Assembly (NCBI GenBank): GCA_024413465.1
Contig: JAKSVU010000005.1
Location: forward strand, 39,888-103,887
Reading direction: 5' to 3'
Source: Alphaproteobacteria bacterium
Lineage (GTDB): Bacteria > Pseudomonadota > Alphaproteobacteria > CAAGCB01 > CAG-977
DNA length: 64,000 nt
The notes beneath the pieces were generated by a model that had not been told where the DNA came from, ran no database searches, and worked only from the letters and a program-made list of their open reading frames with translations. Within the stretch, counting starts at the first letter, position 1; every line of letters begins with the position of its first letter. Position numbers and translations under genes: made by a program. Below are positions 53,778 to 62,857 of this stretch, in pieces.

Positions 53778-54641
53778 TTATAAATCTATTTTATTGGGAA
53801 CACGAACAAGTTCATTTAAGGTGATTATCGTATCTCTTAATTGACGACGATCAACAACTTTATCAACCATTCCATGTTCTTTTAAATATTCTGCTTTTTG
53901 GAAATCATCAGGCAATTGTGTATGAATTGTCTGTTCTATTACGCGTTTTCCTGCAAAAGCAATAATTGCTCCAGGTTCTGCCAATTGAAAATCTCCCAAC
54001 ATGGCAAAAGAAGCAGAGACGCCTCCTGAAGTTGGATCTGTCAAAACAACAAAATACGGCAATCCCTTTTCTTTTAATTGGCGGATAGCTGTTGTTGTTC
54101 TAGCCATTTGAACTAAAGACAACATCCCCTCTTGCATTCTTGCTCCACCGGAAGCTGTAACTAAAATCAAAGTAGCTTCCTGTAAGGTGGCTAATTCAGC
54201 AGCACGAACGATTGCCTCTCCAACGGCAGTTCCCATTGATCCACCCATAAAATCAAAATTAAAAACACCGATTACAACAGACATATTTCCCATTTTACCA
54301 TGCGCAATACGAATAGCATCTTGCTGGTTCGTTGTTTTACGGGCAATTTTTAAACGATCGTTATACGATTTTAAATCAGAAAATTTAATTGGATCTTCTT
54401 TGACTTCCGGCAATTCAATTTCCGTATATTCTTCATTATCGAATAACAATTTAAATCGTTCTGTTGGAGTTAGGCGAAAATGATGATTACATTGATTACA
54501 AATTTGATAATTCGAATCCAATTCTTTGTGATACATCATTGCCCCACATTCAGGACAACGAACCCACAAATTTTCAGGAATATCCTGATCCCCGACTAAA
54601 CCTTGTAATTTAGGACGAACGTAGTTTGTTAACCAACTCAT
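53778..54641 (-). CDS. accD: Acetyl-CoA carboxylase carboxyltransferase beta subunit
   Basis: 287 residues. The zinc finger has CPECGAM and CNQCNHHF. The carboxyltransferase core has FNFDFMGGSMGTAVGEAI, SGGARMQEGMLSLVQMARTT and DPTSGGVSASFAMLGD. It makes malonyl-CoA for fatty-acid synthesis with AccA. In many alphaproteobacteria folC follows; here the downstream side is a 240-bp gap. It overlaps the lapA-like gene by four bases. Confidence 0.96.
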   Translation of the reverse strand: MSWLTNYVRPKLQGLVGDQDIPENLWVRCPECGAMMYHKELDSNYQICNQCNHHFRLTPTERFKLLFDNEEYTEIELPEVKEDPIKFSDLKSYNDRLKIARKTTNQQDAIRIAHGKMGNMSVVIGVFNFDFMGGSMGTAVGEAIVRAAELATLQEATLILVTASGGARMQEGMLSLVQMARTTTAIRQLKEKGLPYFVVLTDPTSGGVSASFAMLGDFQLAEPGAIIAFAGKRVIEQTIHTQLPDDFQKAEYLKEHGMVDKVVDRRQLRDTIITLNELVRVPNKIDL

Positions 54642-54919
54642 TGTTCAGTTTTTGTTGCCTCTAACTTTTTAGTCAAGTTTTTAATCGTATAATCTTGTTT
54701 AATTTTTGCAGCTTTTACAGGCAATGCCAAAACCCAAGCATACATTCCACCTAAAACAAAAAACAACAAAGCAAAAGCAATGATGATAAAACTGAATGAC
54801 ATCTCAAATTCAAATGGCAATGGCCATAAAGTCATAGTAACAACTTGCCTATTTGATACAGCAAATAAAACAGTTATCGTAATGAGTAAAGTTGAAAATA
54901 AAAATTGAAGTAGTTTCAT
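54638..54919 (-). CDS. LapA-domain (DUF1049) membrane protein
   Basis: 93 residues with two TMs (about 5-22 and 42-65) and a basic helical C-terminus (KQDYTIKNLTKKLEATKTEQ). VLFAVSNRQVVTMTLWPLPFEFEMSF is the LapA hallmark. It is often found between ihf/himD and accD-region genes in alphaproteobacteria. It may act in lipopolysaccharide assembly as in enterobacteria (inference). Confidence 0.86.
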   Translation of the reverse strand: MKLLQFLFSTLLITITVLFAVSNRQVVTMTLWPLPFEFEMSFSFIIIAFALLFFVLGGMYAWVLALPVKAAKIKQDYTIKNLTKKLEATKTEQ

Positions 54920-55200
54920 TATTTTGAATTCAATTCGTCTTTTAATTTTTTACCAGACTTGAAAAAAGGAACGCGTTTTGCGGAAACTTTTACTTCTTCA
55001 CCCGTACGAGGATTGCGTCCTTGTCTAGCTTTACGCTGACGAACAGAAAAGACACCAAAACCACGCAATTCTACACGATTTCCCTCTTTTAAAGATTTTT
55101 TGATTGTTTCAAAGATTGTTTCAACAACATTTTCTGCATCATTTTGAAGCAAGCTTGGATTTAATTTTGCAATGCGTGCAACTAATTCTGATCTTGTCAT
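54919..55200 (-). CDS. ihfB: Integration host factor beta subunit
   Basis: 93 residues from the ATG at 55200 (AAGGAG upstream); the longer frame to 55263 is rejected. [17 protein letters not shown], the central [28 protein letters not shown] and [13 protein letters not shown] match IhfB, with the Arg/Pro beta-ribbon tip that intercalates DNA. It bends DNA as a heterodimer with IhfA. It shares its last base with the lapA-like stop region, an operon with accD. Confidence 0.94.
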   Translation of the reverse strand: MTRSELVARIAKLNPSLLQNDAENVVETIFETIKKSLKEGNRVELRGFGVFSVRQRKARQGRNPRTGEEVKVSAKRVPFFKSGKKLKDELNSK

Positions 55201-55383
55201 GCTAAAACTCCTTATACGAAAATTTCTAAAATCTATAATGACAAAAAACAAATGATTCGTCAATTTTTTTTGAGGTTATTCTGCCAAAAAATTATTGAAA
55301 ACAATAAATTATTTATTGAATAGAAGTAAAAAAAAGCTTATAAATGTTCTTTAGGATAGACTTTATTATTAGGACGAAAAATC

Positions 55384-57123
55384 ATGCAAGAAGGACAGCA
55401 AATATTTGAATTTTTGGCTTTTTTTGCGGCCGTAGTTATCTTAATTCCACTTTTTTATCGCTTTAAAGTTACCCCATTCCTTGCATTTATTGCATCAGGT
55501 ATTCTTTTGGGACCTTATTGCTTTAGAGTGATTCAAAGCGTTAGTTTATCTGAAAAAGTTGGAGACATTGGTTTATTGTTCTTGATGTTCTCCATCGGTT
55601 TGGATATGTCTTTCCACCGTTTCAAAGCAATGCGTAAAAACATCTTTTTGGTTGGTGGAACACAGATGGTTCTTTGTGCCCTCGTCTTCGGATTAGCTGC
55701 ATTCTGCATGAAAAGAACCGTTGACGAATCGATTTTGATTGGTGTGGCCTTGGCTATGTCCTCTTCAGCAGTTGTTTTCGACTTATTGCCAAATTACTGC
55801 GGTCTAAATTCACCAGCAGGTCGTGCAACGATTGGTATGTTAATTATGCAAGACTTGATGGTCATCCCATTAATGATTTTGATTCCTCGTATGGCTTCGG
55901 ACAATGGTGCATCTTCGTTAGATGACGTCGTTCAAGCAACGTTGCGTTCTATCGGTGCAATTACAGCCATCATTTTGATTGGTAGAACAGTTTTGCGTCC
56001 TCTATTCAAAAGCGTTGCCAATACAAAAGTTCAAGAAGCTTTTATGTGCATGATTTTCTTGGCATTCTTTACGACAGTTTGGGCAACAAAATCTGCAGGG
56101 TTATCAGTTTCTTTAGGAGCTTTCCTTGCTGGTATGTTGATTGCTGAAACAGAATTCAGTCATGAAGTAGAAAGTCAAGTTAAACCATTTGAAGGCTTAT
56201 TACTAGGCGTCTTTTTCTTGTCAGTTGGAATGAGAATTGATTTACCTTACGTTTTCAAACACATTCCTCAATTACTTTTATTAACTTCTATTTTCCTTGC
56301 AACAAAGACTTGCGTCATCTATTTAATGATGCGTAAATTTAAACATACTACAGATTCTGCATGGTCTTGTGGAACGTTATTGTGTCAATGTAGTGAATTC
56401 GGCTTTGTCGTATTTACACTTGCTTCAAAAAGTATCGATGGTATGCCAGCGATTATGAGTCCAAATACAGCAAGTCAATTACAAGTTGTTGTTGCCCTTT
56501 CAATGTCATTGACTCCTCTTGTTTGTGGTTTTGTGTTTAAGAAACTGGATATTAAGACACAAGCAAATATTGCTGCTCGTGACGCTGCTGCTCCTGCTGA
56601 TTTAGCAAACGAATCAATTGCAATGACGGATCATGTAATCGTCGTTGGATATGGTCGTGTTGGTCAAGCAGCAACTCGTATGTTGTTCCGTAATGAAATT
56701 CCAATGTTTGTTATTGATACGGATATTACACATATTGAACGCGCTAAAAAGAATAACAGACCTTTTGTCTTCGGTAGTGCAGCAAACGAAGGTGTTTTGA
56801 AAGTTGCGAATATCAAAGAAGCAAAATCTGTTTTGATTTGTATCAGCAACCAACAATCTGCATTGCGTGTTTTACAAGCAGTTCGTGAAATGAACAAAGA
56901 CGTTCCTGTCTTTATCCGTGCAAATGATGATTCTCGTTGGGCTGAATTAACGAAAAATGGTGCAACAGGTGTTATTTCAGAAACACAAGAATGTGGTATT
57001 CGTTTAGCAGCATCTTTGATTATGTCTATCAATGGAGATGAAGAAAAAATGCGCGAAACCGCTGCTGTAATCAGACAAGAACATATTGCTAACCAACCTC
57101 TTTCTTCAAATTCGGAAGTTTAG
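55384..57123 (+). CDS. CPA2-family cation:proton antiporter with TrkA-N domain
   Basis: 579 residues. About twelve TMs in residues 1-385 (ASGILLGPY, LFLMFSIGLDMSF, AMSSSAVVFDLLP, LGAFLAGMLIAETEF, GLLLGVFFLSVGMRIDL) form the Na+/H+ exchanger fold of KefB/YbaL type. The C-terminal RCK domain has VIVVGYGRVGQAATRML and the acidic DTD at the strand-2 end, predicted to bind NAD(H). It probably exports K+ in exchange for H+ under ligand control. Confidence 0.93.
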   Translation: MQEGQQIFEFLAFFAAVVILIPLFYRFKVTPFLAFIASGILLGPYCFRVIQSVSLSEKVGDIGLLFLMFSIGLDMSFHRFKAMRKNIFLVGGTQMVLCALVFGLAAFCMKRTVDESILIGVALAMSSSAVVFDLLPNYCGLNSPAGRATIGMLIMQDLMVIPLMILIPRMASDNGASSLDDVVQATLRSIGAITAIILIGRTVLRPLFKSVANTKVQEAFMCMIFLAFFTTVWATKSAGLSVSLGAFLAGMLIAETEFSHEVESQVKPFEGLLLGVFFLSVGMRIDLPYVFKHIPQLLLLTSIFLATKTCVIYLMMRKFKHTTDSAWSCGTLLCQCSEFGFVVFTLASKSIDGMPAIMSPNTASQLQVVVALSMSLTPLVCGFVFKKLDIKTQANIAARDAAAPADLANESIAMTDHVIVVGYGRVGQAATRMLFRNEIPMFVIDTDITHIERAKKNNRPFVFGSAANEGVLKVANIKEAKSVLICISNQQSALRVLQAVREMNKDVPVFIRANDDSRWAELTKNGATGVISETQECGIRLAASLIMSINGDEEKMRETAAVIRQEHIANQPLSSNSEV

Positions 57124-57144
57124 TTGGTCTTTTAATCAATTATC

Positions 57145-57174
57145 AAAAAGCTCCTTTATTTCAAGGAGCTTTTT
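57145..57174 (+). terminator. Rho-independent terminator after antiporter gene
   Basis: AAAAGCTCCTT (57146-57156) and AAGGAGCTTTTT (57163-57174) form a stem with a six-base loop and a T-run. Confidence 0.9.
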
Positions 57175-57229
57175 ATTTGCCCTTAATCAATAAAGGTGAT
57201 AAGAAAAAAGAAAAAAAGGAGAGCTTTTT

Positions 57230-57934
57230 ATGAACGTAGATTCCGTTATGATTCTTGCAGCAGGTCGTGGGACCAGAATGCGTGAATTAACAAATGAATG
57301 TCCAAAACCTTTAATCAAGGTTGCGGGACGCACTTTAATTGATCGTATCGTTGATAAAGTCGTTGATTTTGGCTTTAAAAAATGTGTCGTCAACACCTGT
57401 TATTTAGGGGAAATGATTGAAAATGATTTAAATGCCAGAACAGATATTTCCTTTAATGTTTCACGTGAATCCGAAGCCCTTGAAACAGGGGGTGGCGTAA
57501 AAAACGCTTTACCTCTATTACAGGGAAATACTTTTTTCGTTATCAATTCTGATCCTTGTTGGACTGACACAAAAATTCCAGCTTTAACAAAACTTGCTAA
57601 TACCTTTAATCCAGAAAAAATGGATATTTTATTGATGTTAGAACCTTTGGATAAAATTTTTGGGCATAAAGGAACAGGTGATTATCACCTTAATCAAGAT
57701 GGAACGATTACGCGTAAATCTCCAAACGAAGAAGCACCCTATGTCTATGCGGGAGCCCAAATTCTCTCTCGTAAGATTTTTGAAAATAGCCCAGATGGCA
57801 AATTTTCACTCAATATCCTTTATGACAAAGCACAACAAGCAGGTAGATTATATGGAATGCCTTATGATGGAAATTGGTATCACGTCGGCACGCCAGAAGC
57901 CCTTGAATTAGCAAATCAAGCCTTTTCAAAATGA
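57230..57934 (+). CDS. Nucleotidyltransferase, MurU-like
   Basis: 234 residues. ILAAGRGTRMRELTNECPKPLIKVAGRTLID is the NTP-transferase pyrophosphorylase signature, and FFVINSDPCWTD gives the metal-binding Asp region. WYHVGTPEALELA near the end matches MurNAc-1-phosphate uridylyltransferase (cell-wall recycling) and related sugar nucleotidyltransferases. The usual aminoglycoside-phosphotransferase-like partner (AmgK) is not here. It overlaps crcB by four bases. Confidence 0.88.
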   Translation: MNVDSVMILAAGRGTRMRELTNECPKPLIKVAGRTLIDRIVDKVVDFGFKKCVVNTCYLGEMIENDLNARTDISFNVSRESEALETGGGVKNALPLLQGNTFFVINSDPCWTDTKIPALTKLANTFNPEKMDILLMLEPLDKIFGHKGTGDYHLNQDGTITRKSPNEEAPYVYAGAQILSRKIFENSPDGKFSLNILYDKAQQAGRLYGMPYDGNWYHVGTPEALELANQAFSK

Positions 57935-58272
57935 CACTTTTATCAATTTTTATAGGAGGCGGATTAGGGGCAGTCTTGCGTTACCTTATAGGCACCCTTA
58001 TCCATGGCCATTGGGGAACTTTCGTTATTAATGTTACGGGTGCTTTTTGTATTGGCATAGCTTATAACTACTTTAGTCAAAAAACAAATCTAACCTGGAA
58101 ACCTTTTATTATGACTGGTCTTTTGGGAGGTTTCACAACATTTTCAACGTATATGTTGGAATTTAATACTTTAATAAATCAGTCGAACTTTACTCAAGCT
58201 GTCCTATATTTACTGTTATCAATTCTTGTAGGATGTCTGTTTTTAAGACTAGGAATGATTATCACATTCTAA
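57931..58272 (+). CDS. crcB: Fluoride channel CrcB/Fluc
   Basis: 113 residues with four TMs. GGGLGAVLRYLIG, WGTFVINVTGAFCIG and GLLGGFTTFSTYMLE are the Fluc signature (the Phe box and conserved Asn). It exports fluoride as a dual-topology dimer. No fluoride riboswitch is seen before the two-gene operon. Its 3' end overlaps the convergent HD gene by 24 bases. Confidence 0.96.
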   Translation: MTLLSIFIGGGLGAVLRYLIGTLIHGHWGTFVINVTGAFCIGIAYNYFSQKTNLTWKPFIMTGLLGGFTTFSTYMLEFNTLINQSNFTQAVLYLLLSILVGCLFLRLGMIITF

Positions 58273-59034
58273 AAAAGTTTCAATTTCCCGTCTGATAAAA
58301 TCAACCTCTTTTTGATTTTCTGGATTGGTTGGAGGAAAATCAAGTAATTTAAAAATATACCCTTGTTTGACAAGAATTTTTTTGCTTTCAGGAAATACTA
58401 ATTCGAAAACAAATGAAGAAAAACCTAGTAAAAGATCTATGTTCTTTTTTCCAATACTACGAGGTATAGTACGATGTTGTTTAAATATTTCTAAAACAGC
58501 AGGTGTAAAAGTCTGTTGAACGATAACATTCCATGAAGCCCCATAAGTGACTTCAACAGGTGTTTCTGTTATGACTTTGATGATGTCGATCTTATCGGCA
58601 TCGCGCAAGATATTTGAAAACAAACGTTCTGTTTCATTGTAATTTTCAGGAACAATATAATCACTATGACAACGAATAGCTTTTTCTAATAAAGTAAAAT
58701 CAAAATCATCAGCATTTGGAAAAAATTTATCAATCAATTTCTCTTTAAACAATAAATCACAACCAAATTCTGCATGAGAAAAAGATGCTCTATCATTAAA
58801 CGTATTAAATTGTTTTACCTGTTCAAAACGAGCAATATCGTGCAACAACCCCATTAACCAACAATACTTGATTTCAAATTCTGTCATATCAAGAGATTTA
58901 GCAATCTGTTCACAAATTTCTGCAACACGTAAAGTATGATCTCGTTTTAATTTAATACGGATATTTTCCATATCATAAGTTGAAACATATGCATCAAAAA
59001 CAGAAATCAATTGATTTTTATCAATTTCTAACAT
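58249..59034 (-). CDS. HD-domain phosphohydrolase
   Basis: 261 residues. HTLRVAEICEQIA, MGLLHDIARFEQ (HD), later HSD and DADKIDII give the metal-binding His/Asp set of the HD superfamily. Substrates in such proteins are nucleotides or phosphorylated metabolites, not predictable here. It lies one base after dnaG on the minus strand. Confidence 0.88.
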   Translation of the reverse strand: MLEIDKNQLISVFDAYVSTYDMENIRIKLKRDHTLRVAEICEQIAKSLDMTEFEIKYCWLMGLLHDIARFEQVKQFNTFNDRASFSHAEFGCDLLFKEKLIDKFFPNADDFDFTLLEKAIRCHSDYIVPENYNETERLFSNILRDADKIDIIKVITETPVEVTYGASWNVIVQQTFTPAVLEIFKQHRTIPRSIGKKNIDLLLGFSSFVFELVFPESKKILVKQGYIFKLLDFPPTNPENQKEVDFIRREIETFLECDNHS

Positions 59035-59035
59035 C

Positions 59036-60814
59036 TTAATCCCCTGTTTCTAAACTTTGTTTTAAGGAAATCATCCGATCATATAATTTGCGTTGTTCTT
59101 CAGGAGGAACACTTTTTAATTTTTGTAAAATAGAAGTTATTTCATCTTGAATTGCTAATTTGCGATTTTCATCTAAAATTTGTTGTAAATCCTTATTAAT
59201 ATTTACTTTTTCCTGATCACGGCTCATCAGCATTTCAACTTCTGAAGTATTATATAATCCCAAAGCTTTAATTTCTGCCAATTTTTCATGCACTTGTTCA
59301 GGCAGAATTTCTTCTCCACTTGAAATAAGTTTAAGCAAAACGTCAAAAGTTTTTTGCCATCCTGCATTTGGCATTTTTAATTCTGACAATTGCTCAACAA
59401 AAACTGCAGATTGATTTGGATACAAAGCCATATATGCCAAAATTATCTTTGCTTGACTAATTCCTTTTTGTGGTTTTGGAACAGGATGAATTTCGACCGT
59501 TTTTTTCTTGAAATAATTTTGTTTAGTTTTATTTCCATCAACAATTCCCCACAATCTATTTTTAAATTCTGTGTAATAGAAATTGCGGACTGTTTCATCA
59601 GTGATATGGGATAGTGTTTCACGAATATCTTTTTCCAAAGATGCTTTTCTCTCTGGTGTTTCTAAAGATCTATTTTCTGTAAGCATTTGCCACAATTGAT
59701 TCATCAATGGGCGTTTTTCAGTTTCCATAAATTTTTCAAAAGACGCTTGACCATATTCCTTAATATATTCGTCTGGATCTAAATCATCTGGCAATGTCAA
59801 GAAATTCAAAGAAAGACCTGCTCCTAAAACAGGCAAGACAACGTTAGCAGCCCTATTCGCTGCATTTATTCCTGCAGTATCACCATCAAAACAACAAATT
59901 GGTTCTGGACTGTGACGCCACAATAATTTGATATGTTCTTCGCCAATGGCTGTTCCGCAAGTTGCAACTGCTAATGGAATTCCAGCAGCATGCAAGCTAA
60001 TAACGTCCATATATCCCTCAACAACTAAAATTGTCTGACGTTTTCTAGCCTGTTCTGATGCAAAGTTTAAACCGTAAAGAATATTTTCTTTCTTATAAAA
60101 TGGAGTAACAGGTGAATTTAAATATTTGGGATCGCCCTCTCCAATAATTCTTCCTCCAAAAGCTATGACTTTTCCCTTTTTATCAAAAATAGGAAACATC
60201 ACGCGATCACGAAAATAATCGTGAATATGTTTTCCCTTTTCTTCAGGGAAATAAAGAACACCTAGCTCTTTTTGCTGTTCAATAGGGACTTTTTTAGCAT
60301 CAAGCATTTCCTTGATTTTATTTCCAGCTGGAGCAAAACCAAGTCTGAACTTTTTAATTGTTTCATCAGATAATCCACGATTACGCAGATAAAGTAGCCC
60401 CTCTTTACCAACAGCCTGATAGAGTTGTTCCTGATAAAAACAACAAATTTGTTCTAATAATTCATAGTTATTCAGCCGTTGTCGTTCCAATTTTTCATCT
60501 TGTTTTGATGGTTTTGGAACGGGAATTCCTGCATACTCTGCTAAATATTCAACGGCTTCAATAAAACTTACATTCTGACTTTCTTGAACGAACTTAAAAA
60601 CGTCCCCATGTTCATGACATCCAAAACAATGGTAAAATCCTTTTGTATCATCAACTGTAAAGGAACCTGTTTTTTCATGTCCACCAGCATGAAAAGGGCA
60701 TTTTCCCCAATAGGTATGCCCTTTACGAACCAGTCGAACAGTTCTGCCAATTAAATCAACGAGAGAAACTTTATCTCGTAATTGTTCAATAAAATCGTCA
60801 GAAAAAAATGGCAA
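59036..60814 (-). CDS. dnaG: DNA primase
   Basis: 592 residues, starting at TTG (60814) with GGAAAA upstream, two bases after the yqeY stop. The zinc ribbon has CPFH and CFGCHEHGDVFKF; the usual CPFHxEK loop has an inserted GG (CPFHAGGHEKTGSF). The catalytic core has FGGRIIGEGDPKYLNSP and the TOPRIM motifs VVEGYMDV and CFDGDTAG. The C-terminal DnaB-binding region is helical. It makes RNA primers at replication forks. Confidence 0.96.
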   Translation of the reverse strand: MPFFSDDFIEQLRDKVSLVDLIGRTVRLVRKGHTYWGKCPFHAGGHEKTGSFTVDDTKGFYHCFGCHEHGDVFKFVQESQNVSFIEAVEYLAEYAGIPVPKPSKQDEKLERQRLNNYELLEQICCFYQEQLYQAVGKEGLLYLRNRGLSDETIKKFRLGFAPAGNKIKEMLDAKKVPIEQQKELGVLYFPEEKGKHIHDYFRDRVMFPIFDKKGKVIAFGGRIIGEGDPKYLNSPVTPFYKKENILYGLNFASEQARKRQTILVVEGYMDVISLHAAGIPLAVATCGTAIGEEHIKLLWRHSPEPICCFDGDTAGINAANRAANVVLPVLGAGLSLNFLTLPDDLDPDEYIKEYGQASFEKFMETEKRPLMNQLWQMLTENRSLETPERKASLEKDIRETLSHITDETVRNFYYTEFKNRLWGIVDGNKTKQNYFKKKTVEIHPVPKPQKGISQAKIILAYMALYPNQSAVFVEQLSELKMPNAGWQKTFDVLLKLISSGEEILPEQVHEKLAEIKALGLYNTSEVEMLMSRDQEKVNINKDLQQILDENRKLAIQDEITSILQKLKSVPPEEQRKLYDRMISLKQSLETGD

Positions 60815-60816
60815 GC

Positions 60817-61275
60817 TTATTTTCCTGACAAAGCAGCTTTAACGAAACCGGAAGCTCTACCAAAATCCATGCAACCAGCATATTGTGTGCGTAATCCTGT
60901 CATGACAGCACCCATTTCTTTTAATCCTGTTGCACCAACTGATTTAATGATTTCAGCAATAGCAGCTTTCATTTCATCATCATTCATTTGTTTTGGCAAA
61001 AAGGTTTTAATCACGTCAATTTCGAATTGTTCAGAATCAACTAAATCTTGACGACCACCTTTTTGGTACATAGTAATACTTTCTTGGCGTTGCTTAACCA
61101 TAGATTGTAACAACTGTAAAATATCGTCGTTTGTAATTGTTCCTTCTTTTTCTGTACCACGAGAAGCAATATCACGATCTTTAATTGCAGCTAAAATCAA
61201 ACGAATTGTAGAAATTTTATGTGTATCTTTTTCTAACATTGCTGTTTTCAAAGCAGCTTTAATCACGTCACGCAT
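60817..61275 (-). CDS. yqeY: GatB/YqeY-domain protein
   Basis: 152 residues. The family pattern LKTAMLEKDTHKISTIRLILAAIKDRDIA, DDILQLLQSMVKQRQESI and LPKQMNDDEM is clear. YqeY proteins resemble the tRNA-binding tail of the GatB amidotransferase subunit and may associate with tRNA or aminoacylation; the function is not settled. It is the first gene of yqeY-dnaG-HD hydrolase. Confidence 0.93.
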   Translation of the reverse strand: MRDVIKAALKTAMLEKDTHKISTIRLILAAIKDRDIASRGTEKEGTITNDDILQLLQSMVKQRQESITMYQKGGRQDLVDSEQFEIDVIKTFLPKQMNDDEMKAAIAEIIKSVGATGLKEMGAVMTGLRTQYAGCMDFGRASGFVKAALSGK

Positions 61276-61420
61276 TTTTTATACTCCTAAAATGTATTTT
61301 ATGCCCTTTATAAAACACTCTTTTTTTTCTTTTTGCAATAGGATTGAGACAAAATTTTACACAAACTTGTAACAGGTCTTTCTTTTAATTAAAATCCCCG
61401 TAGAAATCGTATTATTCCGC

Positions 61421-61448
61421 TTGAAAAAAACAGAATTTTTTGTATTAT
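61421..61448 (+). promoter_or_regulatory. greA promoter
   Basis: TTGAAA (61421-61426), 16 bases, TATTAT (61443-61448). It overlaps the upstream in-frame TTG, which supports the ATG at 61487 as the true greA start. Confidence 0.65.
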
Positions 61449-61486
61449 TATCGTCAAATAATTTATTCAAATTAAAGGATATTGAA

Positions 61487-61960
61487 ATGCAAAAAGAACC
61501 TATGACAAAAAGAGGTTACGATCGTTTAAAAGCTGAACTAGATGAACGCTTAAACGTCATTCGTCCTCGTATTATTGCTGCTATTTCCGAAGCACGCGCT
61601 CAAGGTGATTTGTCTGAAAATGCAGAATATCATGCTGCTAAAGAAGAACAAGGACACAATGAAAATCGCATTAATGCTCTTCAATCTGCTCTTGGTTCAG
61701 CAGACGTCATCGACACATCAAAAATGAAAAATAAAAACGTTGTCTTTGGTGCAACAGTAACCGTTATTGACGTTGAATCTGAAGAAGAAGCTACCTATCA
61801 AATCGTTGGTCGTCACGAGGCAGATTTGGAACATGGATTGATTTCCGTTCAATCTCCTATTGCTCAAGCTCTAATCGGGAAAACGGAAGGTGACGATGTA
61901 ACTGTCAAAGCACCAAAAGGTGATCGTGAATTCGAAATAGAAAAAATAGAATATCTCTAA
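61487..61960 (+). CDS. greA: Transcription elongation factor GreA
   Basis: 157 residues from the ATG at 61487 (AAAGGATATTGAA upstream). The N-terminal coiled coil starts MTKRGYDRLKAELDE and carries the tip acidic residues in ARAQGDLSENAEYHAAKEEQG. The C-terminal FKBP-like domain contains LGSADVID, FGATVTV and SPIAQALIGKTEGDDV. It stimulates cleavage of backtracked RNA in RNA polymerase. It is followed directly by the mlaD-like genes. Confidence 0.97.
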   Translation: MQKEPMTKRGYDRLKAELDERLNVIRPRIIAAISEARAQGDLSENAEYHAAKEEQGHNENRINALQSALGSADVIDTSKMKNKNVVFGATVTVIDVESEEEATYQIVGRHEADLEHGLISVQSPIAQALIGKTEGDDVTVKAPKGDREFEIEKIEYL

Positions 61961-62413
61961 ATGAAACCAGATAAAAACCTCATCGCCGGAATAATTGCTT
62001 TACTGTGTGTTACATTAACGCTCACATTAATTAGTACGCATCCATTCAGCCGTCATGCAGGTTCAAATTATATTCTATTTGCAAAATTTAATCAAACCTC
62101 TGGTCTTGAACCCGGTGCAGAGGTTCGTCTAGCTGGTATAAAAATCGGAAAAGTCAATCACATCACTTTAGATGAAAATTTTAAAAGTGTCGTTGAATTA
62201 AAAATACCTCAAAAAATACAAATTCCAGATGATTCTTCTGCAAGTGTTGTATCTATCAACATTTTAGGTGGGAAATACGTTGAAATCGTTCCTGGTGGCA
62301 GTGAAGACAATTTACAAAATGGTGATTATTTAGACTTTACGCAAGATTCACCAGAACTACCGAAACTGATTGATAAAATGATAGCTGTATCCAAAAACAA
62401 AGGAAAAAATTAA
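61961..62413 (+). CDS. mlaD: MlaD-like MCE protein, first copy
   Basis: 150 residues. An N-terminal TM (about 8-24) anchors a single MCE domain: FAKFNQTSGLEPGAEVRLAGIKIGKV, then ILGGKYVEIVPGG. It should form a periplasmic hexameric ring that passes phospholipids between membranes, with MlaE/MlaF (38707-40254). It abuts greA upstream and the second copy downstream, all probably one transcript. Confidence 0.92.
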   Translation: MKPDKNLIAGIIALLCVTLTLTLISTHPFSRHAGSNYILFAKFNQTSGLEPGAEVRLAGIKIGKVNHITLDENFKSVVELKIPQKIQIPDDSSASVVSINILGGKYVEIVPGGSEDNLQNGDYLDFTQDSPELPKLIDKMIAVSKNKGKN

Positions 62414-62857
62414 ATGAAAAAAAATCCAATTGAAACTGTTCTTGGTATTCTAGTCCTTCTTGTTGCTTGCTTATTTGCAACTTATGCTGCAAAAAAAATA
62501 AATATTCGCCCACAACAAGGATACGAATTACATGCTGAATTTTTAAAATCAGGTGGAATACAAAGTGGCAGTGACGTCCGCATTAGTGGAATAAAAGTTG
62601 GATCAGTTATCCAAATTGAATTATCTGAAAACTTTACAGCTAAATTAGTTTTAACAGTTAAGGATTCTATCAAAATCCCAGATAACTCTGTTGCCTCTAT
62701 CGTTTCAGACGGATTAATGGGAGATACAATTATTGAAATTGAACCAGGAAACTCCTCTGAATATTTAAAAGCGGGCGACTCATTCAAGAAAACAAAAGAT
62801 TTTAGATCCCTAGAAACAATGATTGGTGATGTCATCTTCTCTGGAACGGAGGAATAA
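62414..62857 (+). CDS. MlaD-like MCE protein, second copy
   Basis: 147 residues with one TM (about 8-24) and an MCE domain (AEFLKSGGIQSGSDVRISGIKVGSV; GLMGDTIIEIEPG). It resembles the preceding gene end to end but is diverged, so the duplication is not recent. The two could form mixed rings or serve separate lipid substrates. It lacks the long tail of multi-MCE proteins. Confidence 0.9.
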   Translation: MKKNPIETVLGILVLLVACLFATYAAKKINIRPQQGYELHAEFLKSGGIQSGSDVRISGIKVGSVIQIELSENFTAKLVLTVKDSIKIPDNSVASIVSDGLMGDTIIEIEPGNSSEYLKAGDSFKKTKDFRSLETMIGDVIFSGTEE

